This document shows positions 25,221 to 38,299 of a stretch of 64,000 nt of DNA, piece after piece. The position numbers and the translations under genes are program-made. Every line of letters starts with the position of its first letter. Positions within the stretch are counted from its first letter, which is position 1. The notes under the pieces are model-generated. The model saw nothing but the letters and a program-made list of their open reading frames with translations, was not told the DNA's origin and did no database searches. The stretch is taken from contig NZ_CABPSA010000011.1 of NCBI RefSeq assembly GCF_902459615.1, forward strand, positions 1-64,000, in the 5' to 3' direction. The stretch is from Pandoraea commovens (GTDB lineage Bacteria; Pseudomonadota; Gammaproteobacteria; Burkholderiales; Burkholderiaceae).

Positions 25221-25514
25221 GGACGGTAATGTGCGGACGGCCAAGGATTCACAAATTGTAACGGAGTGGCGCGCTTAGGGTCTGTTCACATGTATTCCGG
25301 GCTCGTGAACGTGTTCTACCGGTTGGCTGGCAAGGCGCCCGGTCCGAGTCGACAATTTGCTGAATTTTCGTTCAACGCAACCGTCAAACGAATCGGATGT
25401 GCGCGAGATGCCGTCCTATGCTTAAATCGTCGCAACAAAATGACCAATGAGGCTGATGAGGCGCAGCGGCACCGAGGCGTCTACAGCGGGTTTCGGAATC
25501 GGGAGTACAGAATC

Positions 25515-26123
25515 ATGTGGAAACGATGGGGAATGGCGACGTTGGCCGTCGCCAGCGTGTTACTGGCCGGATGTGCCAGCACGGTGACCAGCCAGGTCAC
25601 GGCGTTCGGCACTTCGCCGGGCTTCGAGGGGCCGCGCACGTATGCGCTCACGCGCACCCCCGAGCAGCAGAACAATCAGGAGCATGCGACATACGAGCAG
25701 TGGCTGCGCACGCGTCTCGCGGGGGACGGTTTCAGTGAGCAAAGCCCGTCGAGCGCGCACTATCTGATCGGCATGTCCTACGGCATTACGCAGCAGGTGA
25801 TGCGCGTGACGGAACCGGCCTACGACCCGATGTTCGCCCCCGGTCCTTGGGGACCGTGGGGGCGTCCGTGGGGCTGGTACGGTTATCCGTACGGCGCGCC
25901 GCCGGCGTACATCCAGCGCGATTACCCGTACGGCCTGGCTGGCTTGCAACTGCGCTTTACGGACCGTCCGACGGGCAAGGAGGTGTATCGCGTGCAGGCC
26001 GAAACGAGCGATGCCGGGACGTCGATGGCCTCGGCCATGCCGTTTCTGATCGACGCGGCACTCAAGCAACTGCCGTTCCCGAGCGGGCAAACCGTCAACG
26101 TCCAGCAAAAAGTCGGGCAGTGA
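25515..26123 (+). CDS. DUF4136 lipoprotein
   Basis: A 202-residue lipoprotein: basic n-region, hydrophobic core and lipobox LLAGC (Cys at about 20), then a DUF4136-type body with an aromatic/Pro/Gly-rich loop (APGPWGPWGRPWGWYGYPYG) and C-terminal VYRVQAETSDAG...MASAMPFLIDAAL. GGGAG lies 9-10 nt before the ATG. Likely outer-membrane anchored; function unknown. Convergent with the manganese exporter gene. Confidence 0.82.
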   Translation: MWKRWGMATLAVASVLLAGCASTVTSQVTAFGTSPGFEGPRTYALTRTPEQQNNQEHATYEQWLRTRLAGDGFSEQSPSSAHYLIGMSYGITQQVMRVTEPAYDPMFAPGPWGPWGRPWGWYGYPYGAPPAYIQRDYPYGLAGLQLRFTDRPTGKEVYRVQAETSDAGTSMASAMPFLIDAALKQLPFPSGQTVNVQQKVGQ

Positions 26124-26142
26124 TGGTGTGATTGATGCAAAG

Positions 26143-26172
26143 AAGACCGGCCGATCCCAGGCCGGTCTTTTT
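26143..26172. terminator. bidirectional terminator
   Basis: AAGACCGGCC and GGCCGGTCTT arms with a 7-nt loop and a T-run on the plus strand, between two convergent genes. Confidence 0.85.
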
Positions 26173-26198
26173 CGTTTACCGAAGTGATGGCGAGATCA

Positions 26199-26753
26199 TT
26201 ACTGCATCAGCGTGATGACGCCGAGCACGAGGAAAATCACGGCCGCCACGGCATGCACGGTGCGGGTCGGCAGGCGTCCCGAGAACTTGTGGCCGACGAG
26301 CACGGCAGGCACGTTCGCGAGCATCATGCCGAGCGTCGTACCCGCCACCACACCGAAGAAGTCCTGATAGCGCGCGGCGAGCATGACCGTCGCGATCTGC
26401 GTCTTGTCGCCCATCTCGGCGATGAAGAACGTGATGACGGTCGAGAGGAATACGCCGAACTTGCGACGTGTGTCGGCCTCTTCGTCGTCGAGCTTGTCGG
26501 GTATGAGAATCCAGATCGCCATGCCGATGAAGGAAGCCACGACGGCCCATTTCATGATGGCGGGACTGATGGCCGTCGACAGCCATTCGCCGACCGCCCC
26601 GGCAAAGCCGTGGTTGACGAGCGTGGCGACGAAAATGCCGAGAATGATCGGTACGGGCTTCTTGAAGCGCGCAGCGAGCACAAGGGACAACAACTGGGTT
26701 TTATCGCCGATTTCGGCAAGCGCGACCACACCGGTCGATACGAGGAATGGGGA
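26199..26753 (-). CDS. TMEM165/GDT1 (UPF0016) family manganese exporter
   Basis: A 184-residue inner-membrane protein with six predicted helices and two copies of the family signature E-x-G-D-K-T (ALAEIGDKTQLLS near the start, FIAEMGDKTQIAT in the second half), from internal duplication. The family exports Mn2+ (or Ca2+). I choose the GTG at 26753, with GGAG 9 nt upstream; the frame open to 26834 runs into the riboswitch. Control by the manganese riboswitch upstream strongly supports an Mn2+ role. Confidence 0.88.
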   Translation of the reverse strand, partial: SPFLVSTGVVALAEIGDKTQLLSLVLAARFKKPVPIILGIFVATLVNHGFAGAVGEWLSTAISPAIMKWAVVASFIGMAIWILIPDKLDDEEADTRRKFGVFLSTVITFFIAEMGDKTQIATVMLAARYQDFFGVVAGTTLGMMLANVPAVLVGHKFSGRLPTRTVHAVAAVIFLVLGVITLMQ

Positions 26754-26829
26754 CACCTTATTTTTCTCCGCCGGGCCGTGTACATGCGAGCCAATGACAA
26801 TGCGTCCCGGCCCGGATGGCGGAAGCATC

Positions 26830-26945
26830 GTCATCGGTCTCGCCAGGCCCGAGGGCTGCGCACGCCATAGCCGGAACCGGCCAAGTCTGTTGACGTACGC
26901 CCCTGCCGAAGACTGATGTCTATGACAGGGCGGCTACTCCCCAAT
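26830..26945 (-). promoter_or_regulatory. yybP-ykoY manganese riboswitch
   Basis: The minus strand shows the family landmarks in order: GGGGAGTAGC (26942-26933), a variable stem, GTCAACAGACTTGGCC, another stem, and GGCGAGACC (26844-26836). Mn2+ binding to this aptamer turns on export genes. It lies about 80 nt before the GTG start of the TMEM165-type gene; the stem around 26764-26815 near the ribosome site may be the expression platform. Confidence 0.88.
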
Positions 26946-27254
26946 GAATCGAGGCGGATTATAGCATCGGCGCAGGGCTATCGCGCAAGCGACGGTTCCG
27001 TGACATCGCGGTAACCGGCGACGCAATGAGAAAAAGGGTGACCGTCGGCTGCTCAATGCAAAAAAGGGCAGCCATCGGCTGCCCAAGGAGATCCCCGACC
27101 GTTTGCCCCTTGCGCACGGTCGGCGACCGCGAGGGCGCGCGCGTCGCCAGAGCGACGACGCCCACGCCCTCGCGTAAGACATCAGGCCTGCGGCATGCGC
27201 CAGCAGACCGGATCGGTGCAACGACTGCGATCAGCGCATCAGGCCATCATTCCA
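26946..27254. other. gap between guaD and the Mn riboswitch, with terminator
   Basis: About 310 bp without a supported ORF. It holds a minus-strand terminator at 27059-27085 and a near-repeat of the GTCGGCTGC motif (27045-27080). The right part near 26950-27000 likely contains the promoter for the riboswitch transcript. Confidence 0.5.
27059..27085 (-). terminator. intrinsic terminator of the purine cluster
   Basis: On the minus strand GGGCAGCC-GAT-GGCTGCCC is followed by TTTTTT. It lies about 170 bp beyond the guaD stop and ends the leftward purine operon. Confidence 0.75.
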
Positions 27255-28592
27255 TCAAGCGGCCGCGCGGTGATGGACCGGCTTGCCAGCGGCATACGTC
27301 TTGGCAATCGCGCGATCGTCACCGAGCATGGCGAACGCGAACAGCAATTCCTCCAGCGACTCCGCCAGCGCCGTACGACGCGCGAGCAACGGCGTCGCCT
27401 TCGGATCGAGCACCACGAAGTCGGCCTCGGCGCCCACGGCGAGCGTGCCGATGGTGCCGTGCAGATCCAGCGCGTGTGCAGCCCCTTCGGTCGCGAGGTA
27501 GAACATGCGTTCGGCCGAGAGGTGATACCCCGACAGACGCGCGACCTTGTGCGCTTCGTTCATCGTCTGCAACATCGAGAACGTGGAGCCGCCGCCCACG
27601 TCGGTCGCGAGCGTGACCGGCATGCGCGTCGCTTCGGCAGCAGCAAAGTCGAACAGGCCGCTACCGAGGAACTGGTTGGACGTCGGGCAATGCGCGGCCA
27701 CCGTTCCCGTCTCGAACATACGGCGACGATCATGCTCGTCGAGCCAGATGCAGTGACCGTACACGGCGCGCTTGCGCAGCAGCTTGTAGTGATCGTAGAC
27801 GTCGAGATAGCTGCGATGACCGGGGAACAGCGAGCGTACCCATTCGACTTCGTCGGTGTTCTCGGCGACGTGGCTCTGGATGAACACGTCCTGATACTGT
27901 TCGGCAAGTTCGCCGCACACGCCGAGCTGCGCCTCGGTCGAGGTCGGCGCAAAGCGCGGCGTGAGCGCATACAGCTGACGCCCCTTGTTGTGCCAGCGCT
28001 GAATCAGCGCTTCGCTGTCGCGTGCGCCGGTCTCGGCCGTGTCGCGCAGGAACTCGGGGCAGTTGCGATCCATCATCACTTTGCCCGCGATCATGCGCAG
28101 GTTGCGCGAGTCGCTTTCCTTGAAAAACGCGTCGGCCGAGCCGGGGTGCACCGTGCAGTACACCAATGCGCTCGTGGTGCCGCCGCGCAGCAATTCGTCG
28201 AGGAAGAACTGGGCAACATCCGCCGCGTATTCCGGATTCTCGAAACGGCGCTCGGTCGGGAACGTGTACTTCTCGAGCCAGGGCAGCAGCCCCGGCGCGG
28301 GCGACGCGATCATATCCGTCTGTGGATAGTGGATGTGCGTGTCGATGAAGCCCGGTGTGATGACTTTGTCGCGCAGATCCTCGATGGGTGTGCCGGCGGG
28401 CAGCGTCGGCGCAACCTTGGCGTAGTCGCCGACGGCCGTGATGCGGCCGTTCTCGAACGCGACGATCCCGTCCGTGTGGTGAACGGTGCCCGGCGTGCCA
28501 TCGAGATAGGCGCGCGCCGGATCGTGCGTGAAGTAGACCAGTTGCGCGCGGACGGCGCGCAGGGCCTGCGGCGTCGTGTTTGTGGTGGACAT
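27255..28592 (-). CDS. guaD: guanine deaminase
   Basis: A 445-residue amidohydrolase converting guanine to xanthine and ammonia. Zinc ligands are visible: GFIDTHIHYPQTD (HxH near residue 80), a central QSHVAEN, GHCIWLDE and the terminal TDVGGGSTFSM aspartate. The ATG at 28592 gives the family start. It is the last gene of the leftward purine operon, 19 bp after the NCS2 permease, supplying xanthine to the dehydrogenase encoded upstream. Confidence 0.92.
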   Translation of the reverse strand: MSTTNTTPQALRAVRAQLVYFTHDPARAYLDGTPGTVHHTDGIVAFENGRITAVGDYAKVAPTLPAGTPIEDLRDKVITPGFIDTHIHYPQTDMIASPAPGLLPWLEKYTFPTERRFENPEYAADVAQFFLDELLRGGTTSALVYCTVHPGSADAFFKESDSRNLRMIAGKVMMDRNCPEFLRDTAETGARDSEALIQRWHNKGRQLYALTPRFAPTSTEAQLGVCGELAEQYQDVFIQSHVAENTDEVEWVRSLFPGHRSYLDVYDHYKLLRKRAVYGHCIWLDEHDRRRMFETGTVAAHCPTSNQFLGSGLFDFAAAEATRMPVTLATDVGGGSTFSMLQTMNEAHKVARLSGYHLSAERMFYLATEGAAHALDLHGTIGTLAVGAEADFVVLDPKATPLLARRTALAESLEELLFAFAMLGDDRAIAKTYAAGKPVHHRAAA

Positions 28593-28611
28593 TAGCGGGG
28601 TCCTTGTGTCG

Positions 28612-30075
28612 TTACATTTGCGTGAGCAGCAGCACCGCGAGCGCGGCGACGATCCACATCGCAGGCTTGATTTCCTTGATGCGTCCCGTGAACAGCTTGA
28701 GGACGACGAAGGCAAGGAAACTGTAGGCGATGCCGTCGGTAATCGAATACGAAATCGGAATCATCACGAGCGCGATGAAACTCGGGATGGCTTCGTCCAT
28801 GCGATGCCACTCGATGCGCGCCACAGATTCCATCATAAACACACCGACGAGAATCAGCGCCGGGGCCGTGGCGATAGCGGGCACGAGCGAGAGCATCGGC
28901 GACAGGAACAGGAACGGCAGGAACAGCAGCGCGCAGACGACAGCGGTCAGGCCGGTGCGGCCGCCCTGTGCGATACCCGCCGCCGACTCAATGTAGGCGT
29001 TTGCCGGGCTCGTGCCGAGCGGGCCGGAGATCAGCACCGAGAACGAGTCGACGATCATCGCTTGACGCATGTTGCGCGGATTGCCGTCGCGATCCTTCAT
29101 GTTGCCCGCTTCGGCAATGCTCATGAAGGTCGAGAGGGTATCAAAGAACGCCGTGAAGAGCATCACGAAGATGAACGGCAGGTACGCCACCTTCAGCGCG
29201 CCCAGCAGGTCGAGCTGGCCGATGCCCGAGAAGTCCGGTGCAGCGAAGAAGCCCTGGAAGTTCACCAGCGTGGCCGTGGCGATTTCCTTGGGGAAGTAGC
29301 CGCTGCCGTCGCCCCAGAGGCGGCCGATGGGCACGGCCATGAGGGTGGTGACGACGATACCGATCATCAGCGCGCCGTTCACGCGGCGTGCGACGAGCAC
29401 GGTCGTGAGCGCCAGGCCGATGAGGAACGTGACGGTCGGCGGCGACAGGTGCGCCAGACGCACCACCGTGACCGGATCGCTGACCACGAGCTTCGCGTTG
29501 ACCAGCCCGATCACCGTGATGAACAGACCGATGCCGCACGAGATCGCGTAGCGCAGGTTCGAGGGAATCGCTTCGACGACGAAGCGTCGCACGTTGAGCG
29601 CGGCGAGCAGCGCGAACAGAATGCCCGACCAGAACACACAGCCCAGCGCCGTCTGCCAGGGCATGCCCACGCCGTGCACCATCGTGAAGGCGAACAGGGC
29701 GTTCAGGCCCATGCCCGGCGCAACCAGCACCGGATTGCGCGCGTAGAGACCCATCGCGCAACTGCCGAAAAAGCTGATGAGCACCGTAGCAGTGAGTGCC
29801 GCCGGGAAGGCCATACCCGTCTTCGACAGAATGGCCGGGTTCACGACGATGATGTACATCGCCGCGAGGAAAGTCGTGATACCCGCTATCACTTCGGTGC
29901 GGAACGTGGAGCCGAGCGACGTGATGCCGAAATAGCGGTCGAGTGTCGACGTGGGTTGCGCGCCCGCCACGCGCGTGTTGTCGTGTGCTGCGTCCGGTGC
30001 AGCCGGGGCTGCACCCAGCGTTGCCGCTGCTGCCGCTGCTGCATTACTCGCCGGGGGGCTGAGCGATGAGTCCAT
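28612..30075 (-). CDS. NCS2/AzgA-type purine permease
   Basis: A 487-residue inner-membrane carrier with about 12 segments. It has the AzgA-type TEVIAGITTFLAAMYIIVVNP start and the substrate-site stretches ARNPVLVAPGMGLNALFAF and GTSPANAYIESAAGIAQGGRTGL. AzgA-like members import adenine, guanine and hypoxanthine with protons. An Ala-rich cytoplasmic leader of about 40 residues precedes the first family motif. Position between adenine and guanine deaminase genes fits a purine base importer. Confidence 0.9.
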   Translation of the reverse strand: MDSSLSPPASNAAAAAAATLGAAPAAPDAAHDNTRVAGAQPTSTLDRYFGITSLGSTFRTEVIAGITTFLAAMYIIVVNPAILSKTGMAFPAALTATVLISFFGSCAMGLYARNPVLVAPGMGLNALFAFTMVHGVGMPWQTALGCVFWSGILFALLAALNVRRFVVEAIPSNLRYAISCGIGLFITVIGLVNAKLVVSDPVTVVRLAHLSPPTVTFLIGLALTTVLVARRVNGALMIGIVVTTLMAVPIGRLWGDGSGYFPKEIATATLVNFQGFFAAPDFSGIGQLDLLGALKVAYLPFIFVMLFTAFFDTLSTFMSIAEAGNMKDRDGNPRNMRQAMIVDSFSVLISGPLGTSPANAYIESAAGIAQGGRTGLTAVVCALLFLPFLFLSPMLSLVPAIATAPALILVGVFMMESVARIEWHRMDEAIPSFIALVMIPISYSITDGIAYSFLAFVVLKLFTGRIKEIKPAMWIVAALAVLLLTQM

Positions 30076-30216
30076 GGGGTGTTGTCTCCGATATTTTCTA
30101 TGTGATGAGCGCCCGGCGTTGCGCGGTGTGGGGGCACCTCGCGACGTGTATCAGGGCACGCTCGAAAAATAGCATCGGGCCCCAGCGAAAATATTCCTAA
30201 TGGGGAATGTTCGACA

Positions 30217-32473
<2,257 letters not shown>

Positions 32474-32474
<1 letters not shown>

Positions 32475-34813
32475 CAGGCGGCGCTCCGCGTGCGCAACTC
32501 GGTGATCGCCATGAGCAGCGCTTCGGACGTGGCCGGCGCGTTCAGCACCGGTTCGTCGCGATAGTCGTTCACGCTGGCTACGGCGTCGCGCAGTGCATTG
32601 AAGACCGAGAACGGTAGTAGCAGCGGCGGTTCGCCGACCGCTTTGGAGCGGTGGATCGAGTCCATCACGTTGGCGTTGTCGAACAGATTCACGCGGAAGT
32701 CCGTCGGGCAATCGCTGATGCCGGGGATCTTGTACGTGGAGGGGGCGTGCGTCATGAGCTTGCCGTCCTTGTTCCACCACAGTTCTTCCGTCGTCAGCCA
32801 GCCCATGCCCTGAATGAACGCGCCTTCGACCTGTCCGATGTCGAGCGCCGGGTTGATCGACTTACCGGCGTCGTGCAGCACGTCGGCGCGCAGCAGACGC
32901 CACTCGCCGGTGAGCGTGTCGAGAATGACTTCCGAGACCGCTGCGCCGTACGCGAAGTAGAAGAATGGGTTGCCGTTCATGGTCTTGGCGTCCCATGACA
33001 GGCCCGGCGTGGCGTAGAAGCCGTCCGACCAGAGTTGCACGCGCGCCCAGTAGGCGGCTTCCACGAGATCGGGGAAGGGGATGTGATTCCCGTTCGCGCT
33101 GACGACATCGTTGGCGAACGTCACTTCGTCGGCGGCGCAGCCGTACTTCGTTGCCGCGAACTCTGCCAGGCGCTGACGGATTTGCCATGCAGCGTTCTGC
33201 GCGGCCTTGCCGTTCAGGTCTGCGCCGGTCGATGCTGCGGTGGCCGACGTGTTCGCGACCTTGGTCGTGTCGGTCGCCGTGACACGCACGTGCGAGAGGT
33301 CGACGCCCAACTCGTGCGCCACGACTTGCGCGACCTTGGTGTTCAGGCCCTGACCCATCTCCGTGCCGCCGTGGTTCACGAGCATCGAGCCGTCGCGGTA
33401 GACGTGCACGAGTGCACCGGCCTGATTGAAGGCCTGCACGTTGAACGAGATACCGAACTTGAGCGGGGTGAGCGCAAGGCCCTTGCGCAGTACGGGACTT
33501 GTGCGGTTGAACGCCTGCACGGCGTCGCGACGCGCGCGATAGTCGCTCGTCTGTTCCAGCTCGGCGACCAGCTCGTGGATGATGTTGTCCTTGACGAGTT
33601 GCCCGTACGGCGTGGTGTTGCGCTCGGTCTTGCCGTAGAAATTCACACGGCGCACGTCGAGGGCATCCTTACCCAGACGTCGCGCGATGGCGTCCTGCAC
33701 CACTTCCATGATGAGCGCGCCTTGCGGGCCGCCGAAGCCACGGAACGCCGTGTTCGATTGCGTGTTCGTCTTACCGCACAGGGCGCGCAGATCGGCGTCC
33801 GGCACGAAGTAGGCGTTGTCGAAGTGGCAGATGGCACGTGTGGCGACCGGGCCGGACAGGTCGGCCGAGAAGCCTGCGCGCAGCGTCATGTCGACCTTCG
33901 CGCCGGTGATGCGACCGTCGTCGTCGAAGCCGACGTCGTACTCGAAGTAGAACCCGTGACGCTTGCCCGTCATCATGAAGTCGTCGTCACGATCCAGACG
34001 TAGCTTGACGGGCCGCTTCAGACGAGACGCACACAGTGAGGCCACGCACGCGAACAGGCCCGATTGCGATTCCTTACCACCGAAGCCACCGCCCATGCGT
34101 CGGCACTCGACGTGCACCTGATGGCTATGCCAGCCCAGCGCGTGGGAGACAAGCGCCTGCATCTCGCTCGGGTGCTGCGTCGAGCAATAGAGGTGGATGC
34201 CGTCGTTTTCCTTGGGGATGGCGTACGAGATCTGTCCTTCGAGATAGAACTGCTCCTGCCCGTTGCATTCGAACGTGCCGCTGATGCGGTTGGGCGAGGC
34301 TTGCAGGGCGGCATCGGCGTCGCCGCGACGCAGTTGCATCGGCGGGAGTACACCCGCGCCAGCGGCTTTGGCGGCCTGAGGCGTGAGGATGGCGGGCAGG
34401 TCTTCGTATTCGCCCTTGGCCAGTCGTGCGGCACGACGGGCGGCGTCGTGCGATTCGGCGACCACGGCGAACATCGGCTGGCCGATGTACTGGACGACAC
34501 CGTCCGCGAGGATCGGATCGTCGTGGATGACCGGGCCGCAATCGTTCACGCCGGGGATGTCGGCGGCGGTGAGCACGGCGATGACGCCCGGTGCGCGGCG
34601 CACGGCGTCGAGATCGAGCGAGAGAATGCGGGCGTGTGCCTTGGGCGACGCACCGAGCGCGCAGTGCAGCGTGCCTTGCAGCTCGGGAATGTCGTCGGTG
34701 TAGGTGGCTTCGCCAGCTACGTGAAGCTCGGCCGACTCATGCGGGCGCGAGCGGCCAACCTGGGCAGCTGTCTGTGCGGTCTGCGTCATGAAGCCTTCGA
34801 CTTGCGTGTTCAT
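32474..34813 (-). CDS. xdhB: xanthine dehydrogenase, molybdopterin-binding subunit
   Basis: A 779-residue catalytic subunit oxidising hypoxanthine to xanthine and urate. It starts SAELHVAGEATYTDDIPELQGTLHCALG and carries GQEQFYLEGQ, MGGGFGGKESQ, AFRGFGGPQG, and the C-terminal VKAVGEPPL-type sequence (here SKAVGEPPLLLPFSVFNALRDAV) with the moco-site glutamate. GGAG lies 7 nt before the ATG. It pairs with XdhA, 12 bp upstream. Confidence 0.95.
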
Positions 34814-34825
34814 GGGCGGCTCCGG

Positions 34826-36298
<1,473 letters not shown>

Positions 36299-36524
36299 GA
36301 TTCTCAGTGTAGTGCAGTGCAATTGTGGACGCGCCGGCGTTGCCGCATTGGTCTTTTTAACGGCCGGCGTGGGGATGAGCCGAAGATAGCACCGGCGGCA
36401 CAGGGAAATATTTCGCCGCCATGATGATGGCTATTCGGACGCCCCGATGACCCGCCATTGTCATAAACTACGGCTCAACCCGCCGTTTTCCGGTCTTCAA
36501 CACGCCTTCAGAGCGCCCCCGCAC
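36299..36524. promoter_or_regulatory. divergent control region between xdhA and LysR
   Basis: A 226-bp gap where the purine operon and its probable LysR regulator diverge, the usual site for LysR binding. A GC-rich inverted stretch (GCCGGCG at both 36333-36341 and 36362-36369) surrounds CTTTTTAA. No exact operator can be assigned by eye. Confidence 0.45.
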
Positions 36525-37490
36525 ATGCAAAGACCCCGCGAACAGATCGACGCCTACCTGCTGCGGGTGCTCCATACGCTGCTCACAGAGCAAAGCGTGT
36601 CGCGCGCCGCGCTCAAGCTCGGCCAGTCGCAGCCGGCCATCAGCAACTCGCTGCGCCGTCTGCGCGAGATCACGGGCGACGCCATTCTGGTGCGCGGCAA
36701 GAGCGGTATGGTCGCCACCGAGCGCGGTCGTGAGCTGCTGGGCTACGCCACCGATGCGCTCGCCGCGATCGAACGCATTACGCACCCGACCACGGAATTC
36801 GCGCCGCAGACCACCACGCGGGCGTTCCGGCTCGGTGCGCCGGACTACCTCGACGCCGTTTTTCTGCCCAATATCGCCGAAGTGCTGCGCCGCGACGCGC
36901 CGTCGGCCCGTCTGCACGTGCAACCCATCAACGCCGGTTTCGACTATGCGGGCGCGCTGGAAAACGGCTCGCTCGACGTGGTGATCGGCAACTGGCTGGA
37001 ACCGCCGCCGCAGTTGCATATGTCGCGTCTGTTCGACGACGAAGTGGTCTGCATGCTCGGCGCACAGCATCCGCTGGCCAACAAGGGCATCTCGCTCAAG
37101 CACTACCTGGAATTGCCGCACCTCGCGCCAATGCCGTATGTGGCCGAGCGTCAGAGCTTCATCGACGGTTTTCTGGCCGAGCAGGGCCTGCGTCGCAACA
37201 TTCAGATGACGATGCCGTATTTCGGGCTCGTCCCGTATGTGCTGATGCGCACCGATCTGGTGTTCACGACGGGGCGTCAGTTTGCGCAGCATTACGCGCG
37301 CTATCTGCCGATCCGCGTAGTGCCGTCGCCGGTCAACTTCCCGCCGATGCGCTTCTATCAGTTGTGGCATGAACGCACGCACGCCGCGCCCGAGGTGACG
37401 TGGTTGCGCCGACGGATCGCCGAAGTGGCCACCGAACTCGACGCGGCCAGCGGCGCAGGAGAGCCGACGCCGGCGCTGGTGCGGCCTTGA
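36525..37490 (+). CDS. LysR-family regulator of the purine cluster
   Basis: A 321-residue regulator with an N-terminal HTH (YLLRVLHTLLTEQSVSRAALKLGQSQPAISNSLRRLREITGDAILVR) of the NodD/PcpR-like subgroup, and an effector domain. Divergent placement beside xdhA suggests it responds to a purine or urate-like ligand and controls xdhABC and downstream genes. Start chosen at the ATG preceding the HTH; no strong ribosome site is present. Confidence 0.85.
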   Translation: MQRPREQIDAYLLRVLHTLLTEQSVSRAALKLGQSQPAISNSLRRLREITGDAILVRGKSGMVATERGRELLGYATDALAAIERITHPTTEFAPQTTTRAFRLGAPDYLDAVFLPNIAEVLRRDAPSARLHVQPINAGFDYAGALENGSLDVVIGNWLEPPPQLHMSRLFDDEVVCMLGAQHPLANKGISLKHYLELPHLAPMPYVAERQSFIDGFLAEQGLRRNIQMTMPYFGLVPYVLMRTDLVFTTGRQFAQHYARYLPIRVVPSPVNFPPMRFYQLWHERTHAAPEVTWLRRRIAEVATELDAASGAGEPTPALVRP

Positions 37491-37516
37491 CGACGTTCGA
37501 GTGACTGCCAAAAAGC

Positions 37517-37551
37517 CAACGGCCGTCGCCCTGAGGGGCAGACGGCCGTTG
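37517..37551. terminator. terminator between LysR and dsbB
   Basis: CAACGGCCGTC and GACGGCCGTTG arms; on the minus strand followed by GCTTTTTG, ending dsbB. It also ends the convergent LysR gene. Confidence 0.7.
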
Positions 37552-37577
37552 TGCGTTTGGGAGCGCCGCCCGGTGCG

Positions 37578-38090
37578 TTAGCGCAGCGAAATGGCGCGGC
37601 GCGGGCGATGCAGCGCCAGCGCGAGGAAGATCACGACGAATGCCGCGAGCGACCACATCGGCAGCGTCAGACCGAGGATCGGCGGGTACATCGTCTGGCA
37701 CATACCCTGCACCTGGAAGACCTGCGGCAACAGGCGCGAGGTCGGCAGCGCGTCCACAAACCCTTCGACGACGTCGTAGCCGCAGCTCACCATCGGATTG
37801 GCCTGCACGTAGATGAGATACGCCGACGCAGCCATCCCGCCAATCGCCGAGAGCGCCGCGAGCACGCGTGCCACTTTAATCCCTGCCCAGCCGCGCGAGA
37901 CCGCGCCGACCAGCCCGAAGATCGCGATCAGCACAAGCGCGTAGCGCGCCAGAATGCACAGCGGACACGGGTCTTCGTGAAGCACGTACTGGAAGTACAG
38001 CGCACCGCCCAGCAAGGCGAGGCAAACCACGGTGAGCAGGAGATACAGCAGACGTTCGCGGCGAAAAGCCGGGTCGAGTTGAGCGTTCAT
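37578..38090 (-). CDS. dsbB: disulfide bond formation protein B
   Basis: A 170-residue four-helix inner-membrane protein that reoxidises DsbA and passes electrons to quinone. It shows the first periplasmic pair CPLC (after HEDP) and the second pair in MVSCGYD and GMCQ, with helices around 14-33, 45-62, 70-88 and 145-162. It stands alone, convergent with the LysR gene. Confidence 0.92.
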   Translation of the reverse strand: MNAQLDPAFRRERLLYLLLTVVCLALLGGALYFQYVLHEDPCPLCILARYALVLIAIFGLVGAVSRGWAGIKVARVLAALSAIGGMAASAYLIYVQANPMVSCGYDVVEGFVDALPTSRLLPQVFQVQGMCQTMYPPILGLTLPMWSLAAFVVIFLALALHRPRRAISLR

Positions 38091-38299
38091 TTCACTTCAG
38101 GCGGTAGGCCATCACGAATCCCACGAATCCCGCAAATCCCCGCATGACGCCGGGCGGCAGGCACTTGGGCTGGGATTGTAACCCCAGCCCGATTCGCATG
38201 TGAGATGAAAAATTGCGGGATTTTTCGGAACTTTCCATCGAAAAATCGGACGTTTGCGCGCATTTCTGTACGAAATCGTCCGAAAGTTGAGGATTGCGC

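Noticed and set aside
22560-25229. 889-codon plus-strand reading frame antisense to pepN
   Set aside because: High-GC codon bias keeps the antisense frame open; the His/Arg/Val-rich product has no domain and the opposite strand encodes a full PepN.
28576-30069. 497-codon plus-strand frame antisense to the NCS2 permease
   Set aside because: Highly charged repetitive shadow typical of the complement of a membrane protein gene.
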